Source: Mesorhabditis belari
Lineage: Eukaryota; Nematoda; Chromadorea; Rhabditida; Rhabditidae
Direction of reading: 5' to 3'
Length of the DNA stretch: 64,000 nt
Assembly (NCBI GenBank): GCA_958450365.1
Contig: CAUEEP010000883.1
Coordinates: 240,001-304,000 of the forward strand
In this document: one piece after another, positions 12,924-25,924 of the stretch
How positions within the stretch are numbered: position 1 is the stretch's first letter
How the letters are laid out: each line of letters opens with the position of its first letter
Made by a program: the position numbers and the translations under genes
The notes under the pieces: generated by a model
The model's input: only the letters and a program-made list of their open reading frames with translations
What the model was told of the DNA's origin: nothing
The model's database searches: none

Positions 12924-13958
12924 TTACATCAATTTACAACTCTTGGTTGATGGTTCTCCGTCGGTTAGACGTGCTTCACTGGTTGAGGGCATTTCTTCTT
13001 CCTCATCCAATTCAATACCCTAAAAAATGGTTGGAGATCTATCGAATCGAGTATGTTTTCGGTGATAAAAGATAATTACTTAACTAAACGAACCTTAACA
13101 GAATACCAATTTAAAGTTAGTATTTTTACCTCAAGCTTGGGGCCCCCAATTGAGTAGAGAGAATCGAGGATAAAACCTCCCGTTACAAAACAAGTATATG
13201 GAACGGGCTGAGCTACCAAATCGAGTCTTTCCTTTAAATTTTTGCCAGCACGGTCGCATTTCAATCGTCCGACGGCGAGCCCGAGAAAATGACCATTTGA
13301 GATCAATCCAGCTCCCGAATGGCTTTCGTCCCCAGCCGAGCCTCCAATCATGTATGCGCTTGTATCTTAAAACAGATGTAAAAACTTTTTAAATGATAAA
13401 TTTACCTTCTCCAAGATAAGCCAAAACAGAGTTTCTCTTGATAAAGACTCCATCTCTTGTAAATCCGATCATTGTGTATTTGGTGCCAATACGAGGAAGA
13501 ATAGGAGATTTTGGTCTATTGTTTTGAAATGTTGGTGCGCCGTCTTCTGTTTTTAACACGACAAAATTGAAATACGGGCTGAAATATTCAACCTTCATCT
13601 AAATTGAAAATACAATTTGTTTTTGCAAGTAGCATTCTTTTGCATATGCAAATTTTAATAAGCAATTAAAAAGTAACTCACTCGGACAGGAGAAACTGCG
13701 GAAGCATCTTTACGACTACGAGCCGGATAAATTGTAATTTCGGTCCCCTTTGACAAGAGTTTTTCGTGAACACCATGGCTAAAAGTAACGTAAAAAAAGT
13801 GCATTAGAACATAAAACTTACGCAAAAGTCACCGCGCGTCGCGCGTCAAAGACAAACACACATCTTTCAGGGTCGTCTGCATCAGGTGGTGTCGTTGTAT
13901 ACACAAACTTCGCCAAATCCTGCACCTCTTCTTTAGTTGGCTGCACGTTCTCGCTCAT
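12924..13958 (-). CDS. Copy C of trypsin-fold-like tandem family (open, probably inactive protease)
   Basis: Five exons join in frame: 13822-13958, about 13680-13780, about 13404-13597, about 13131-13368 and the last to the stop at 12924-12926. The start follows an acceptor (GGTTTTAG) by nine bases, as expected for trans-splicing. The chain has MSENVQPTKEEVQDLAKF, then RRAVTFAHGVHEKL with a trypsin-like histidine, then FNFVVLKTED where active relatives have aspartate, then ESHSGAGLIS in the place of the GDSGAG nucleophile loop, and an acidic tail ELDEEEEMPSTSEARL. The Asn for Asp change suggests loss of catalysis while the reading frame is kept. No signal peptide. I do not recognise a named family; the PA-clan reading is inference from the ordered His, Asp, Ser motifs seen best in copy B. 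Confidence 0.7.
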
Positions 13959-14244
13959 CGTGGACAACTAAAACCAATTATATATATATATAAGAGCTAA
14001 ATTACATAAAAAGCAAGCAACAAACTTAAAAAATATGTATGTCATGAGGTGGAGCTTTAAAGATTAATCTAATTTTTTCAAAATGTTTTTATGTGAAAAA
14101 TTAATACTAAAAGCCTTTGCTAAGATAATAGAAACAAGTACCTAGATAGCTAAAAGTTTATGATTAGGCCTGGTTTTTTAAAACATTAGGTTAATCTTTA
14201 AAACTTTGGGAAATCTATATGGTTATCGAAAAAGATGAAACTTG

Positions 14245-14747
14245 AAAGATTCGGGAGTGGGACAAATGCGACCTTTTTTTGCGCACCCGGACATTTGCGC
14301 ACCTTTTTTTCCGCACCTTGCCCATTAGCGCACCTTTTTTTGCGTTTTAAAAAAGCTCTAAAAAGCTAACATTAACAAATTTCTATTCCAAAAGTTGTTT
14401 TTCTAGGTAATTTTAGGGCGTAGAATCTAAATTTTGACATATCAGAGCTTGTGGAAACAAACGGACGGAGTTATACAAAGAGAAAAATCGACAATTTTCT
14501 GTAATTTGATCTAGCCGTTTTGTCTTTCAAATTGGTTCCACACGCTCTGTTATGTCAAAATTTGAATTCGACACCCTCAAATTACCTAGAAAAACAACAT
14601 TTGGAATAGAAATTGGTTAATATTAGCTTTTTAGAGCTTTTTTAAAACGCGAAAAAAGGTGCGCTAATGGGCAAGGTCCGGAAAAAAAGGTGCGCAAATG
14701 TCCGGGTGCGCAAAAAAAGGTCGCATTTGTCCCACTCCCAAAGATTC
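14245..14747. repeat. MITE with 8-bp target site duplication
   Basis: Element 14253-14739 begins GGGAGTGGGACAAATGCGAC and ends with its reverse complement. The arms contain three degenerate repeats of GCGCACCTTTTTTT. It is flanked by AAAGATTC on both sides (14245-14252 and 14740-14747). The size of the duplication fits hAT-like transposition. Confidence 0.87.
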
Positions 14748-15200
14748 CTGTAATTGAAGTTTACGAGTTTTCCGCGAATGAGCAAACGAGAAAACTTCGA
14801 AAATTTGTGGTTTGAAAATATTTTCTAGGGTGCTATACTTTTGCGACACAATGAAGTAAAATTTTTTAAAAATATTGACACTAGATTTTGAAAAGAGGTC
14901 CGTATGGTTTTAAAATAGGAGTAAGTGTATTACAAAGAAAGAAGAACAACAGAAACAATTGAAAATGAGCAACCATCAGCCTTGAGTCATGTAAATTTTT
15001 TCAGAAATTTGAGTTGAAGTGGGAAACTTTTTTTGAACACTCTGTAATTAAACTTTTTGATATGAATTTTAATTTTTTGCTGAAATCTTCCCCGTGAATG
15101 GGCTGCGTTATAAGGCTTTCCATCTTGTAATCCATTACGCTGTTAATGGTTTCGTTTCGTTCACTTGGTCACGAAAATCTTATCGAGTTGAATTCTTACA
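14748..15200. other. Intergenic region before the MEA1-like gene
   Basis: It includes a partial mariner-like MITE end at about 14998-15045 (TTTTTTTGAACACTC). The rest is AT-rich with no supported exon. Promoter elements of the downstream operon should lie here, but none can be named from sequence. Confidence 0.45.
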
Positions 15201-16155
15201 GAAAAGATGGGCCCCAATCATCCACCGAGACATCCTACAGAAAACGGGGGAAATGAAGACGATGATGGTAAAATTATTAATTGTTAACATCAATTATTCC
15301 ATTTTAGTTCTTGAGTACGAGAATGATGGCTGGCGGGTCGGATTTGAGGTTGAGCATATAATCCTGCGTATTTCTCGCATGTTTTTAAAAATCTATCTCT
15401 AGGTTCAAATGAATGGAATCGGACACGAGCAAGAAGATGGACGCCCTGGGGAAAATGATGAAGGCGAGAGTAGTGGTCAATTTTGCTTGAAGCTTCACTT
15501 TTGATTAACGTTTTAGGTTGGGAATCAGACCCGCCGAGCGAAGTTGAGCACGAAGCTGAGCCGGATGATGATGATGAAAAATATACGGGTATTTCTCTTT
15601 GTCTGTTTCAATTAAAGTTATGTAAATATAGTAATGTTTAACTATTCACTTCTAGTTTGTTTTTAGGCTATCAAGTAATTCCCGAAGATCCATCAGGATT
15701 GCCGGAAACAAGTCAACCACAAAATGGGGAAGATCAAATCGAAGATGATAGCACAAGGTTTTTATACATGATTAGCTAGCTACCTTAAGTTCTTTTAGAG
15801 ATGTCGATGAAACTCCTGCAACAAGTTCAACCGTTTCACCAAGGATTCGTGCTGAATTTGCCATTGTAAGTATCAATAGCTAAGATAAAGTTAAAAGGAA
15901 CAACTATTAAGTTACGTAGTACGCCTGCTGTTACTGAAAAATTTTCTATTGAACACCAGCCCCGTCCAATCGAATTAAATGACGGTTTGTATTGTTTAAT
16001 CTCTTTGCTTTGCGATTATTTGTGTTTTAGAGAAAATTGAGAGTATTCGTTCTACGATGACCGGTTTCACTCTACCGCCGCCACCCAAATGGGAAAACTT
16101 TTCGGTTAAAGAAGTCGATTTAACGAAAATTTTGGAAACATTGAGAGAAAGTTGA
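15201..16155 (+). CDS. MEA1: MEA1-like acidic protein (first gene of a probable operon)
   Basis: The ATG at 15207 follows an acceptor TTCTTACAG by five bases. Exons 15207-15267, 15308-15348, 15403-15475, 15517-15588, 15667-15757, 15799-15865, 15960-15984 and 16031-16155 join in phase. The product of about 180 residues is acidic and Pro/Glu/Asp-rich, with GYQVIPEDPSG in the middle and a C-terminal block IESIRSTMTGFTLPPPPKW that resembles the conserved end of male-enhanced antigen 1. That family is small, mostly disordered and of unclear function. The match is short, so the name is tentative. An AATAAA lies at about 16249, close to 100 bases before the splice acceptor of the next gene. Confidence 0.62.
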
Positions 16156-16345
16156 TCTACCTTTTGTTTTGTTGTTTTGCTCTACGTTATTTAACATTGC
16201 CATGATTGCTTTTGATTCATTTTGTATATAGCTTTTATTTGTGCAAAAAAATAAATATACTATTATCAAGGCTATGTATTTGGAGAAACTGTTGACTCGG
16301 GAATTAGTATTTAAAATTAGTTTCATTAATTATATGTTATTTAAA

Positions 16346-16356
16346 AAATGTTTAGA
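16346..16356 (+). promoter_or_regulatory. Probable spliced-leader trans-splice acceptor of GTF2F2
   Basis: TTTAG ends at 16355, directly before the start codon, and about 105 bases after the AATAAA of the gene before. This spacing is characteristic of internal SL2-type acceptors in nematode operons. Experimental support is absent. Confidence 0.6.
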
Positions 16357-17615
16357 ATGAGTTCAAAAGACCAGCGTAAACGACCAAACGTGGATTGTGA
16401 TCAAGCAAAGAAACGAGTTTGGCTTGTAAAGGTGGGTATTTCAAATCAACAATCACCCCTTATTCGGCACATTAATATCCACTTGCATTAAAGTTTTTTT
16501 TATATTATACTTTAGGTTCCGCGTTACTTATCCGAAATTTGGGAGGCAAATGCTGGCACAGAAGTAGGAAAATTGATTACAGCTGGTAACAATGAGGTAG
16601 ATTGTTTGCTTTAAAGATTATAAAGCAAAATTTTCTAGGTGAAACTCAAATCGAGACCCGATTTGATGGTGCCCAGCGAGCTTACGCAGGCTCCAACGAC
16701 TAGTGTTGCTTCGAAAAAGATTGCAGTAAGTATCGGTTAAAGTTGGTCCCCTTTTTGCATTCAATTGAGCAATTCACAATTTCAATTTTAGCCTGGCCCT
16801 TCTGTGCCTAGCGAACACACGTTTTTGATGAAGACGGATCCCCAGCAGACATTGGCAGTCTTGGCTGAAGATAAAGCTGGTCTTGAAGAAGAATCGAATA
16901 TCAGGTGGGCATTTTTTTTCCAATACTGTAATCTGAATGTACAAGTGTTACTTTAGAACGGGCAAACTGTCGGTCGAAGGGTATGTTGTTCAACGAGCTG
17001 AATGTCGGCCACCAAATGATAGCTCGTATTTGCGGTAGTTGTTCGAGATTTTGAGATAAAATCGCCTTTTTAGACTTAAAATTGGACAAATTGAGAAGTC
17101 GGGACAGCCGAAACGTCAAGTGATTCAAATTCAAAAGGTTTAAACCAAAAGGTTTTGACAATTTAAAGTTCATTTTTAGGCTGCTGTCAAGTTTAAACCC
17201 GTGGCCGCACATCATGAAGACTTGCAGCGTCAAAAGGCTAAAAAGGAAGGAATAAAGGTTTGTTTTTAAAGCAACATGCACAAATTTTGATAAACAAACC
17301 ATATCTTTTAGACTGTTCGTGCCGATCGCGATGTTCTTCGTCAAACGATCTTCCATGCATTCGAGAAGCATCAATATTATCGGTTAGTTGATATTCCTTA
17401 TGCCTAATTAAACATTTTAAGCCTACAAGACCTACAACAGCTCACAAATCAACCGGCTAACTATGTTAAAGAGATTTTGCAGGTAGTTTTCTATTTTCAT
17501 CAGCAAAATTTGTAAACTTTAGGAGATTGCCATTTACAATCAAACCCCGCCACACAAAAGTATGTGGGAGCTGAAGCCAGAGTATCGAAACTACGATGTG
17601 CAAAAGGAGATTTGA
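16357..17615 (+). CDS. GTF2F2: TFIIF subunit beta (RAP30)
   Basis: Ten exons (first 16357-16431, last 17523-17615) encode the whole protein. The start VWLVKVPRYLSEIW, then EVGKLITAG, then LSVEGYVVQRAECRPP, FKPVAAHHEDLQRQ, the winged-helix block IFHAFEKHQYYRLQDL and the end HKSMWELKPEYRNYD follow RAP30 order and length. In TFIIF it pairs with the alpha subunit and helps RNA polymerase II initiate and elongate. The ATG sits two bases after a TTTAG acceptor, about 200 bases downstream of the MEA1-like stop, which fits a downstream operon gene. AATAAA at 17689-17694. Confidence 0.96.
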
Positions 17616-17777
17616 ATTTTCCCCGGTTATTCTACGGTGTTTTAGTGAATTATTGTTCCATTGTCTTTATTGCACCATGAATGTTTGTAATAAATATTTA
17701 ATTGTTTTTACTTTTAATTTGGAAAAGCGTTGCATTTTGCGATACTATCTGCGCTGTTTCATTAGCAAAATCAAAGT

Positions 17778-17787
17778 TTTGGTTTAG
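17778..17787 (+). promoter_or_regulatory. Probable spliced-leader trans-splice acceptor of QTRT2
   Basis: TTTGGTTTAG ends nine bases before the ATG and about 93 bases after the upstream AATAAA at 17689. There is no upstream exon in the gap, so the acceptor is best explained by trans-splicing. Confidence 0.6.
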
Positions 17788-17796
17788 AGAAGTTTT

Positions 17797-19652
<1,856 letters not shown>

Positions 19653-19786
19653 GAAACTTGTTATTTTTTTGTTGATTAGTTTAATTTTTCACTTTTTTAA
19701 TGAAGTCTGTGATCTTTGTTTTGGATCGATTGTTGATTGTTGGTAAAGAATAAAATTTAATGAGAAGTTCACGTAGATTTTTCAGA

Positions 19787-20437
19787 ATGCTGTACCTCGG
19801 TAATTATTACAACTCATTTTGATTGTTTTCAATTGGAAATTGTAATTTTTAGTTGATGGAGGAAGATCGGATAAAACTCGATCGACGTTTTGATTGGGTT
19901 GGCCCGTCGGATCGGATATCAAAAATACGACCTATCAAGTAGGATCTTTAAAAGTAGTCAAGTTTTATTTATGAGTTTAGATTACGACGAGTGGACAATG
20001 AAACGAAATTGGAAACAGAGTATCGGGAAGAACGCGAGAAGTTGAATAGGTTTGTTTTTATTGGCCAAGACAAGACTAATTTGTTTTCAGATGGTGTTCC
20101 GCTTTTTGGGCGCAACAAAATACGATCTTTGACCGGGAGAAAGCGAAGTTTGTTGAAAAGGTTGTTTTGTGAATTACTTAACTACAACAACTTCTTTTAG
20201 AAGAAAGCCGAAATTGGAAGAATTGAGCAAATTTCGGCCTCTGATCTTTCCGCTTTTTACAAGACATTTCTGGACACACGGCATAATGCTTTAATGGATT
20301 TTAACCGGTTTTCTTGGTGTTTTTAATCATTCATCGGCTTCTTTTCTAGAGAATGGTACAAACGAAATTTGGGACTAATTTGGCCAGCACTTCGCGTGAA
20401 TCTAATTCGATTGACACGGGTTCTCAGGAGAAGATAG
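19787..20437 (+). CDS. COA8: COA8 (APOPT1) cytochrome c oxidase assembly factor
   Basis: The conserved frame runs from 19856 through exons 19981-20049, 20091-20160, 20201-20307 and 20350-20437. Diagnostic pieces are RFDWVGPSDRISKIRPI, FWAQQNTIFDREKAKF, LSAFYKTFLDT and DFNREWYKRNLGLIWPAL, as in the COA8 family of mitochondrial matrix proteins needed for complex IV. An ATG at 19787 just after a TTCAG acceptor opens another frame that would not join in phase, so either the start is the ATG at 19856 or a targeting exon was misread. It is the last gene of the probable operon, 135 bases after QTRT2. AATAAA at about 20546. Confidence 0.85.
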
Positions 20438-20599
20438 CTCAGGTAGAGCATAGATTTGTATAGTTAGATTGTTACCTATTCGTTTTTGATGCCATTTCAT
20501 GAAATTCTTTCTTTTTGTAGGAGTGTAAGCGATTTATTAATTTGGCCTCAATAAATACAACAACTTTTTTGGCGTGTGATTGTTGGTAAGAACAGAGTT

Positions 20600-22179
20600 T
20601 AGATGATCCCACGTTTTCTTTGCTCATCGACCGAATAACAGTAAAGCTCACATTCCTAAAATTTAGCTTTTCCAAGGAAAAACATTTGGATAGGGAAAAT
20701 GGGTTGAAAATCGAATGCGTTCTTCTTTTTGATAAGACTTTTCTCGGAGGGAATCTCGCGCGCGTGAAAAAAAAAACCGAACCTGTTTCGTCCGCGGCGA
20801 TCGCCAGAGGTTAAAATCAAGCTCGGGACAATAGGGGAAAATATACGGTTCACATTGATCCGTGTTCGAGAAACGATTCACCTGAAAGTGATTTTGGATT
20901 TGAAATGGATTCGTCTGTGGCTGTTAAAATGTTATCCTTACCGGAATACCTCTAATGTAACGCAAAGTCTTTGAAGGGCTTAATAGGACCTAGAATTGTA
21001 ACGAGAAGGGATTTCGAACTGAGCCCTCTATTCCAGGTATTACGGTAGATATATCGTTAAAATCAGTAACATGGGTTTTTGATATGTTCATGAGTACCTG
21101 TCCAACAGTCCAATATGAGTCCAATGTCCAATAGGCACTGGTAAAATTTAAAAATGAAGCTTAAACTTTAAAAAAAGCCGAAAATTCAACTTGGTAACTC
21201 CATTAAAAGGACTGACTTCTTAAAAATATGCAGGGTTCAGTCAAGAAAAAGCTTTAAATAAAGGAGCCTTTTTGAAAAAGAAACCAGTGCCAGTATTAGT
21301 CTGGCTCATACTAGACATATGAAAATTCCAACCCGAACTTATTCCCACCTTCGTTTTCTCGGCCGTTTCTTGGCCGATTGCACTGAAATTTTGTCTACAA
21401 TATTAAAATGTCGATTTCTATCTGTAGACTAAATTTCAGAGCAACCGACCAAGAAAACCAAAGTGGAATTAGGTTCGGGTTGGAATTTTCCTATGTCTAG
21501 TTCATGCTACTCAAAATTTCGGTGATGCAACTCATTTTTAAGTATCAATGCTCATCGTTCAACCCTCTTCCCCATGCTCTTTATCAGCCATTTACCTATT
21601 CAGTATCATTTTCAAATCAGCTCACCCGTCTGAACCACCGATGCACTTTTTGAGCCGGATCCCTGGAATTTAGTGTCACATTCGGGCATCCATTAACGAT
21701 CAGATCGTGCCACAAAATGAATGGCATCGGATCACAGCCGCGAGCCGGCGAACCGATTGGACAAGCGCACAACTGAAAAAGAGGGGGATTTGAATACCGG
21801 GTGAAGGAGAAATAGGCGAAAAAAAAATGAGTCAAGACAGACAAGATTATGGTAGTCGAGGGTTAGCACGTTTTAGAAAACGCATTATTGGGAGCAGTTG
21901 TTACCACCCAACCCCACCTGACATCCATTTCTCTCGGTGACCACCGCGCAGTCGAGTCCGGTGCACAACATTGGCGGGCAGTTGTCGACGATCAGTTTAC
22001 CCAAATCGGCGATCACCGACAGTTGAGATCCTGGGTTTTGGATTGATGTAAATGAAATCGAGTTTGCATTTTGTTTGGATGTTTGGATGTCGAAAAATTT
22101 GTGACTCACTCGATTGTGAATAGACGACATGGACGGAGGCGAACGCCCCGACAAGCAGGGCTAACGTTCGGGAGATCAT
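20600..22179 (-). CDS. Secreted cysteine-rich antistasin/Kunitz-like protein
   Basis: Five exons on the - strand (22110-22179, 21918-22030, 21626-21772, 20783-20881, 20600-20655) join in phase. Exon 1 encodes a signal peptide, MISRTLALLVGAFASVHVVY. Exons 2-3 hold CPPMLCTGLDCAVV and RNGCQLCACPIG, a pattern like the antistasin repeat. Exons 3-5 hold QCEPYIFPYCPEL and KQECELYCYS, whose Cys spacing (C-7-C and C-3-C) fits the second half of a Kunitz domain, with more residues than usual between. The expected role is an extracellular protease inhibitor, but the inhibitory loop cannot be identified and the family name is uncertain. It is convergent with COA8, 162 bases away. Confidence 0.8.
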
Positions 22180-23547
22180 TCTGAAATTGGTTGAAAGTTG
22201 AAAAATTGGTCGAGTTTTCAAATAGTCACAAAAACGAGGCTAAAGCAGAGAGCAGGACGTCGCTAAAGCAGGACGCTAAGGACGCTAAAGCTAGAACTTT
22301 GGTTTTAAAGAAAAGATTTAGGAATTTCTGTTTGCAATCGAGAAAACATTGCTCAAATAAAAAGTAGTGAAATATTTTTTAAATCGCTTTCGGCGAATGG
22401 CACAAAATTGAAAACACTCAAGCTTTTAATTATCGGTTTTGATTTTTTTTTGGGGAAAAGGGAAAATTTTCATTTTTTTAGTCCTGGTGATCCGTTTTCG
22501 AGGCTTTTAACTCTCCCTTAAATCAATTTCATTGTTAAAGTATCAATAAAAAGTGTATTTTAATGAAAAGCATTCAGAGGAAGAGACGATCCCTTGCTTG
22601 GGGTCGATAGGGAAAAAGGGGGGGTCGAGAAGGGCGGAGAACCGGCTGGGAATGGGGGATCCTCCTCCTCCGAGCAGGAGGAGGAGGATCCACTCCTTGA
22701 TGGGGGAAAGGGCGACGAAGGAATGGAGAAGAGAAATGAAGAAATTGGGGCTGTTTCTCCCGCCCCGTGCGATCACTTGTCAAAGAGGAGAAGCAGGGGA
22801 AAGCAAAAAGAGATTGAGACGTGGAGCATTCCCCATTCACTTCACCTCTCGATTATCGGATTCCCTTTTTCTCTTCTTGTGTGATCATAGGGAAATTTAA
22901 GCGCACCCTGCAGAAAAACAGCACCCAATCGCCTCTTAAAGTGGCTTTTTTTGCACCGTGCCTTCTGAGGAACGGCCTTCCCCTTTTCTCAGATAAAAAT
23001 CTGTGTTCTTACCGTATTTTTTTTAATAAAACGTCAAACTCAATTTTCAATATCCCTTTAGTATTGACTTTTCGATATAAAAATGTCCAATTCAATAGTT
23101 CTCAGTACAGTAGCTACAGGGTTTTGACCTGCTGCACTAAACATCCGTTAATTGACACATGAGAGCTTTTCTATTGCAACAAGTACATCACCTGAAATGG
23201 AAAATTTTACTGAAATCTCCCCTAGGTATCAAAAATCTACAAGTTTCTCGAAATTTTGCTCACCAATTCAACTTTTCTCAACCCTTTGTCTTCAAAAAAA
23301 TATCATCTCTCATAAATTGATGGGGGTTACGCTGATAAATGAGAACCTGTTTTGCTGAGAATGGGAAAAGCGAAAAGATAATTGATAGTCTGTACAAATG
23401 TTGTCGCAAGTCTAGGCTGCTTTTCGCAATGATGGAAAGTGACGAAAATGTACTCAACAGTTTCAAAATTATACCCGAATGTCAAAAGCAATAACAAAAT
23501 TTAAAAAGAAAAAAGAAATTAGATACCTAGAACATGATAGTGCCAAA
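22180..23547. other. Intergenic region with GC-rich island
   Basis: Short direct repeats of GGACGCTAAAG occur at about 22255-22285. From about 22600 to 22900 the sequence is unusually G-rich and open in several frames on both strands, but no frame shows family features. It holds a 15-bp-arm hairpin at 22657-22691. The region may be the promoter of the secreted protein gene. The part 22900-23547 shows nothing recognisable. Confidence 0.4.
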
Positions 23548-25683
23548 TCATAAATCTGTTTTACAGCCCGGACAAATGTATAAAGATTCGTGAAGGAAAA
23601 TGTCACAATCGATACAAAAACGTTCGGCACATTGCTTGCATTCGAAAGCTGATGAAGAAGCAGCGAATTTACGGTGACACGCAAAACAGGAGGCTCTAAA
23701 TTTGGCAAATATAATAGGCAGGTGCTAACTTGAAATGACATGCTGTAGTTTAGTCAAGAGACCCAACTATTGCAAGGTTTCTACAACCGTCTTCCAAGCT
23801 AGTTAACCGTTGGCATGGGATACATCCGAATAGCAAAAAGCAATTCACTCTGTATTGGCGTCTATTCGACGGAATGGCGGCAATGGGAGAAGATGTCGAA
23901 AAGCTCGAGCGAGTTGAGGAGCCGCGACGAGAGTCAGTCGACAAACACGGCATTCGACGGGAATAGAGCAGTACCGTCCTCCACAACGGGGACACTCGTA
24001 GCCACGTTTCGAAATTGGACCGGAAGAGTGGCTAAAATGTAAATGACGTTTGGCAGATTGAAAATCGGAGTACCTAACATTGTAAAATTAAGTAGAGCGA
24101 ATGTTGTTTGACAAAATAAAGCACACTTACCAGAGACAGGAGATTTCCCTTTCCACCGATTCGTGCTTTGGGAAACCAACTTCGACCGCGTTGCACTGAA
24201 GAGTTCTAAAGGGATATAGAAAAATTGAAGAAGTCTATGATTTCATACTTTCCAGTTGATGGAGGCGTTGCATGTGAGTTAATTTCCAGTTCGAAATGTG
24301 ACGAATCAAGCACTACGGAGTATTTTCCTAAACAATTACAAAGTTCTTTAAAACAATCCGGTAAATACCTTTTGTTAACTTTGCCAACTGAGAACAAACA
24401 AAAAGTTCCGCTGCCAAACCAATGACTGAACAACGGACAGCCGATGCTTGTACATTCTAGAAGGATTTATTTAAATAGAAAACATTTCGATATCAAACCT
24501 CGATGGTTGAAAAAATATTCCCTGGATCTACAGATGTCAGTGAAGACATTATCACCAAGACTTCTCGAGAAAAATGTTTTGGAAGGTCTCTGAAAGTTTT
24601 GTTTTGGAAGGTTTGGAAGGTCACTTTAGTTAACAAAGTATAAACCAACTTTAAATTAGTTAGCGCCAATCGTAAAGCATTTTGCAGTGAGAAATCGCCC
24701 ATGCATTGCAACTCGTTGATTGACGTGAGAGCAGTAACCAATTGACGCACATTTCCTTAATCTCTACTATGTAAAAAAAGATCGAGGTTGATGAGCCATG
24801 TTATGCTCCCGTTTGATCTTCCGTATACGGATTTCTTGAATGAGGGGAGTCTGTCTTCCCCTCACCTATTCCGTCCAAAAAGAGTCTTGAAGCCGCAATG
24901 TGCCGTACTTTATACGGCTTTTCTTCAAAGAGGAAGTAAAAAAATCCTGTCATTTGGTAGATGCGACTACTGTGCTTTCCTTCAACTATCCCGTTCAAAA
25001 GGATATTACTTCCGGATTTTTAAAATTCAGTTAAACTTGCACGTTGACTCCACATAAAATAAATCCTGAAATGACAAGCAGAAAAAGCTTGTAATTTCTA
25101 AATTAAGAATCAAAAACATTTTAATCTACCTGTTAGTGGAACAATTCTTTCCGCTTTTCGATCTTTACAAACAATGAGACCAACTTGGGCAATTGGGTTG
25201 AGCTCGAAGAATTTGTCAAGAAACTGAGTGACAATCTAAAGAAGCTGCTCAAATATAGCTTTTATTTTATTATCGTCTTTACTTTTATCGTTGCCGCCAA
25301 TCGACTCGGCATCAGCGATTTATCTTGCATAAACCGTGAACAATCGACAACGATGTAGAGGTAACGCATCTAAAACCCGAGATTATTCAAAGTACTTTCC
25401 AAGAGTCCGTACAATTCCTAGTCGACATTTTGATGGTCGATCCGTGTCGTGGGCTTTTCTTCTCGCTTCTTCAATGACTTTTTGGATACTTTTTTCAATG
25501 GAACCCTTCTCGTCCTCTTCCAGCACTCCTCGAATGTTAAGACCTAAAAAGTTTCGATGTAGCATGAAAAAAATCGTCTACGTATCAAAAAATTTTAGCA
25601 CGTGGGTGCTCTTTTTACTCACCTTCAGCATAATCGGCTTCCCAAGTGTATCCTTTCTCCTCCTCTTCACCATTTAAAGCCAT
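23548..25683 (-). CDS. GTF2H2: TFIIH core subunit p44 (SSL1)
   Basis: The start is MALNGEEEEKGYTWEADYAE at 25683, seven bases after a TTTCAG acceptor. The von Willebrand type A fold follows (YLYIVVDCSRFMQDKSLMPS, ELNPIAQVGLIVCKDRKAE, FSREVLVIMSSLTSVDPGNI, CSVIGLAAELFVCSQLAKLT, TPPSTG). Then come the zinc segments RGYECPRCGGRYCSIPVECR and TLVAAPQLARAFRHL, and a C-terminal C4-type finger CFACHRKFAAS to CIDCDIFLHESLYICPGC. Order and length match p44, which stimulates the XPD helicase in transcription and repair. The stop is at 23548-23550. About ten exons; the intron at 24756-25130 is the longest. It is probably the last gene of an operon with eIF1 and USP8. Confidence 0.95.
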
Positions 25684-25924
25684 TTTTACCCTGAAATTAG
25701 AAACAGATCAAAGAATTCAAAAATCTTTAGGCAATCCATAATATTTAGATAAAGTTTTGTTATTTGACTCTGCATTTTCTCAAAAAGAATAACAAAAATA
25801 ACAACCGTTTATTACGAAATTTTGATAACCCAGAGGAATAATCGAAATCATTCATATAAAAACGACCAATAAATCATAAAAATCAATCTTTAAACGGTGA
25901 TTTTAGGAATACTTTTTCGAGAAT

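Noticed and set aside
19787..19799. ATG directly after the acceptor as COA8 start
   Set aside because: It does not stay in phase with the conserved frame across the next junction; kept only as a possible leader or misread targeting exon.
22553..22900. Overlapping open frames on both strands in the G-rich patch
   Set aside because: Open frames come from biased composition and low complexity; no splice-consistent gene or recognisable domain.
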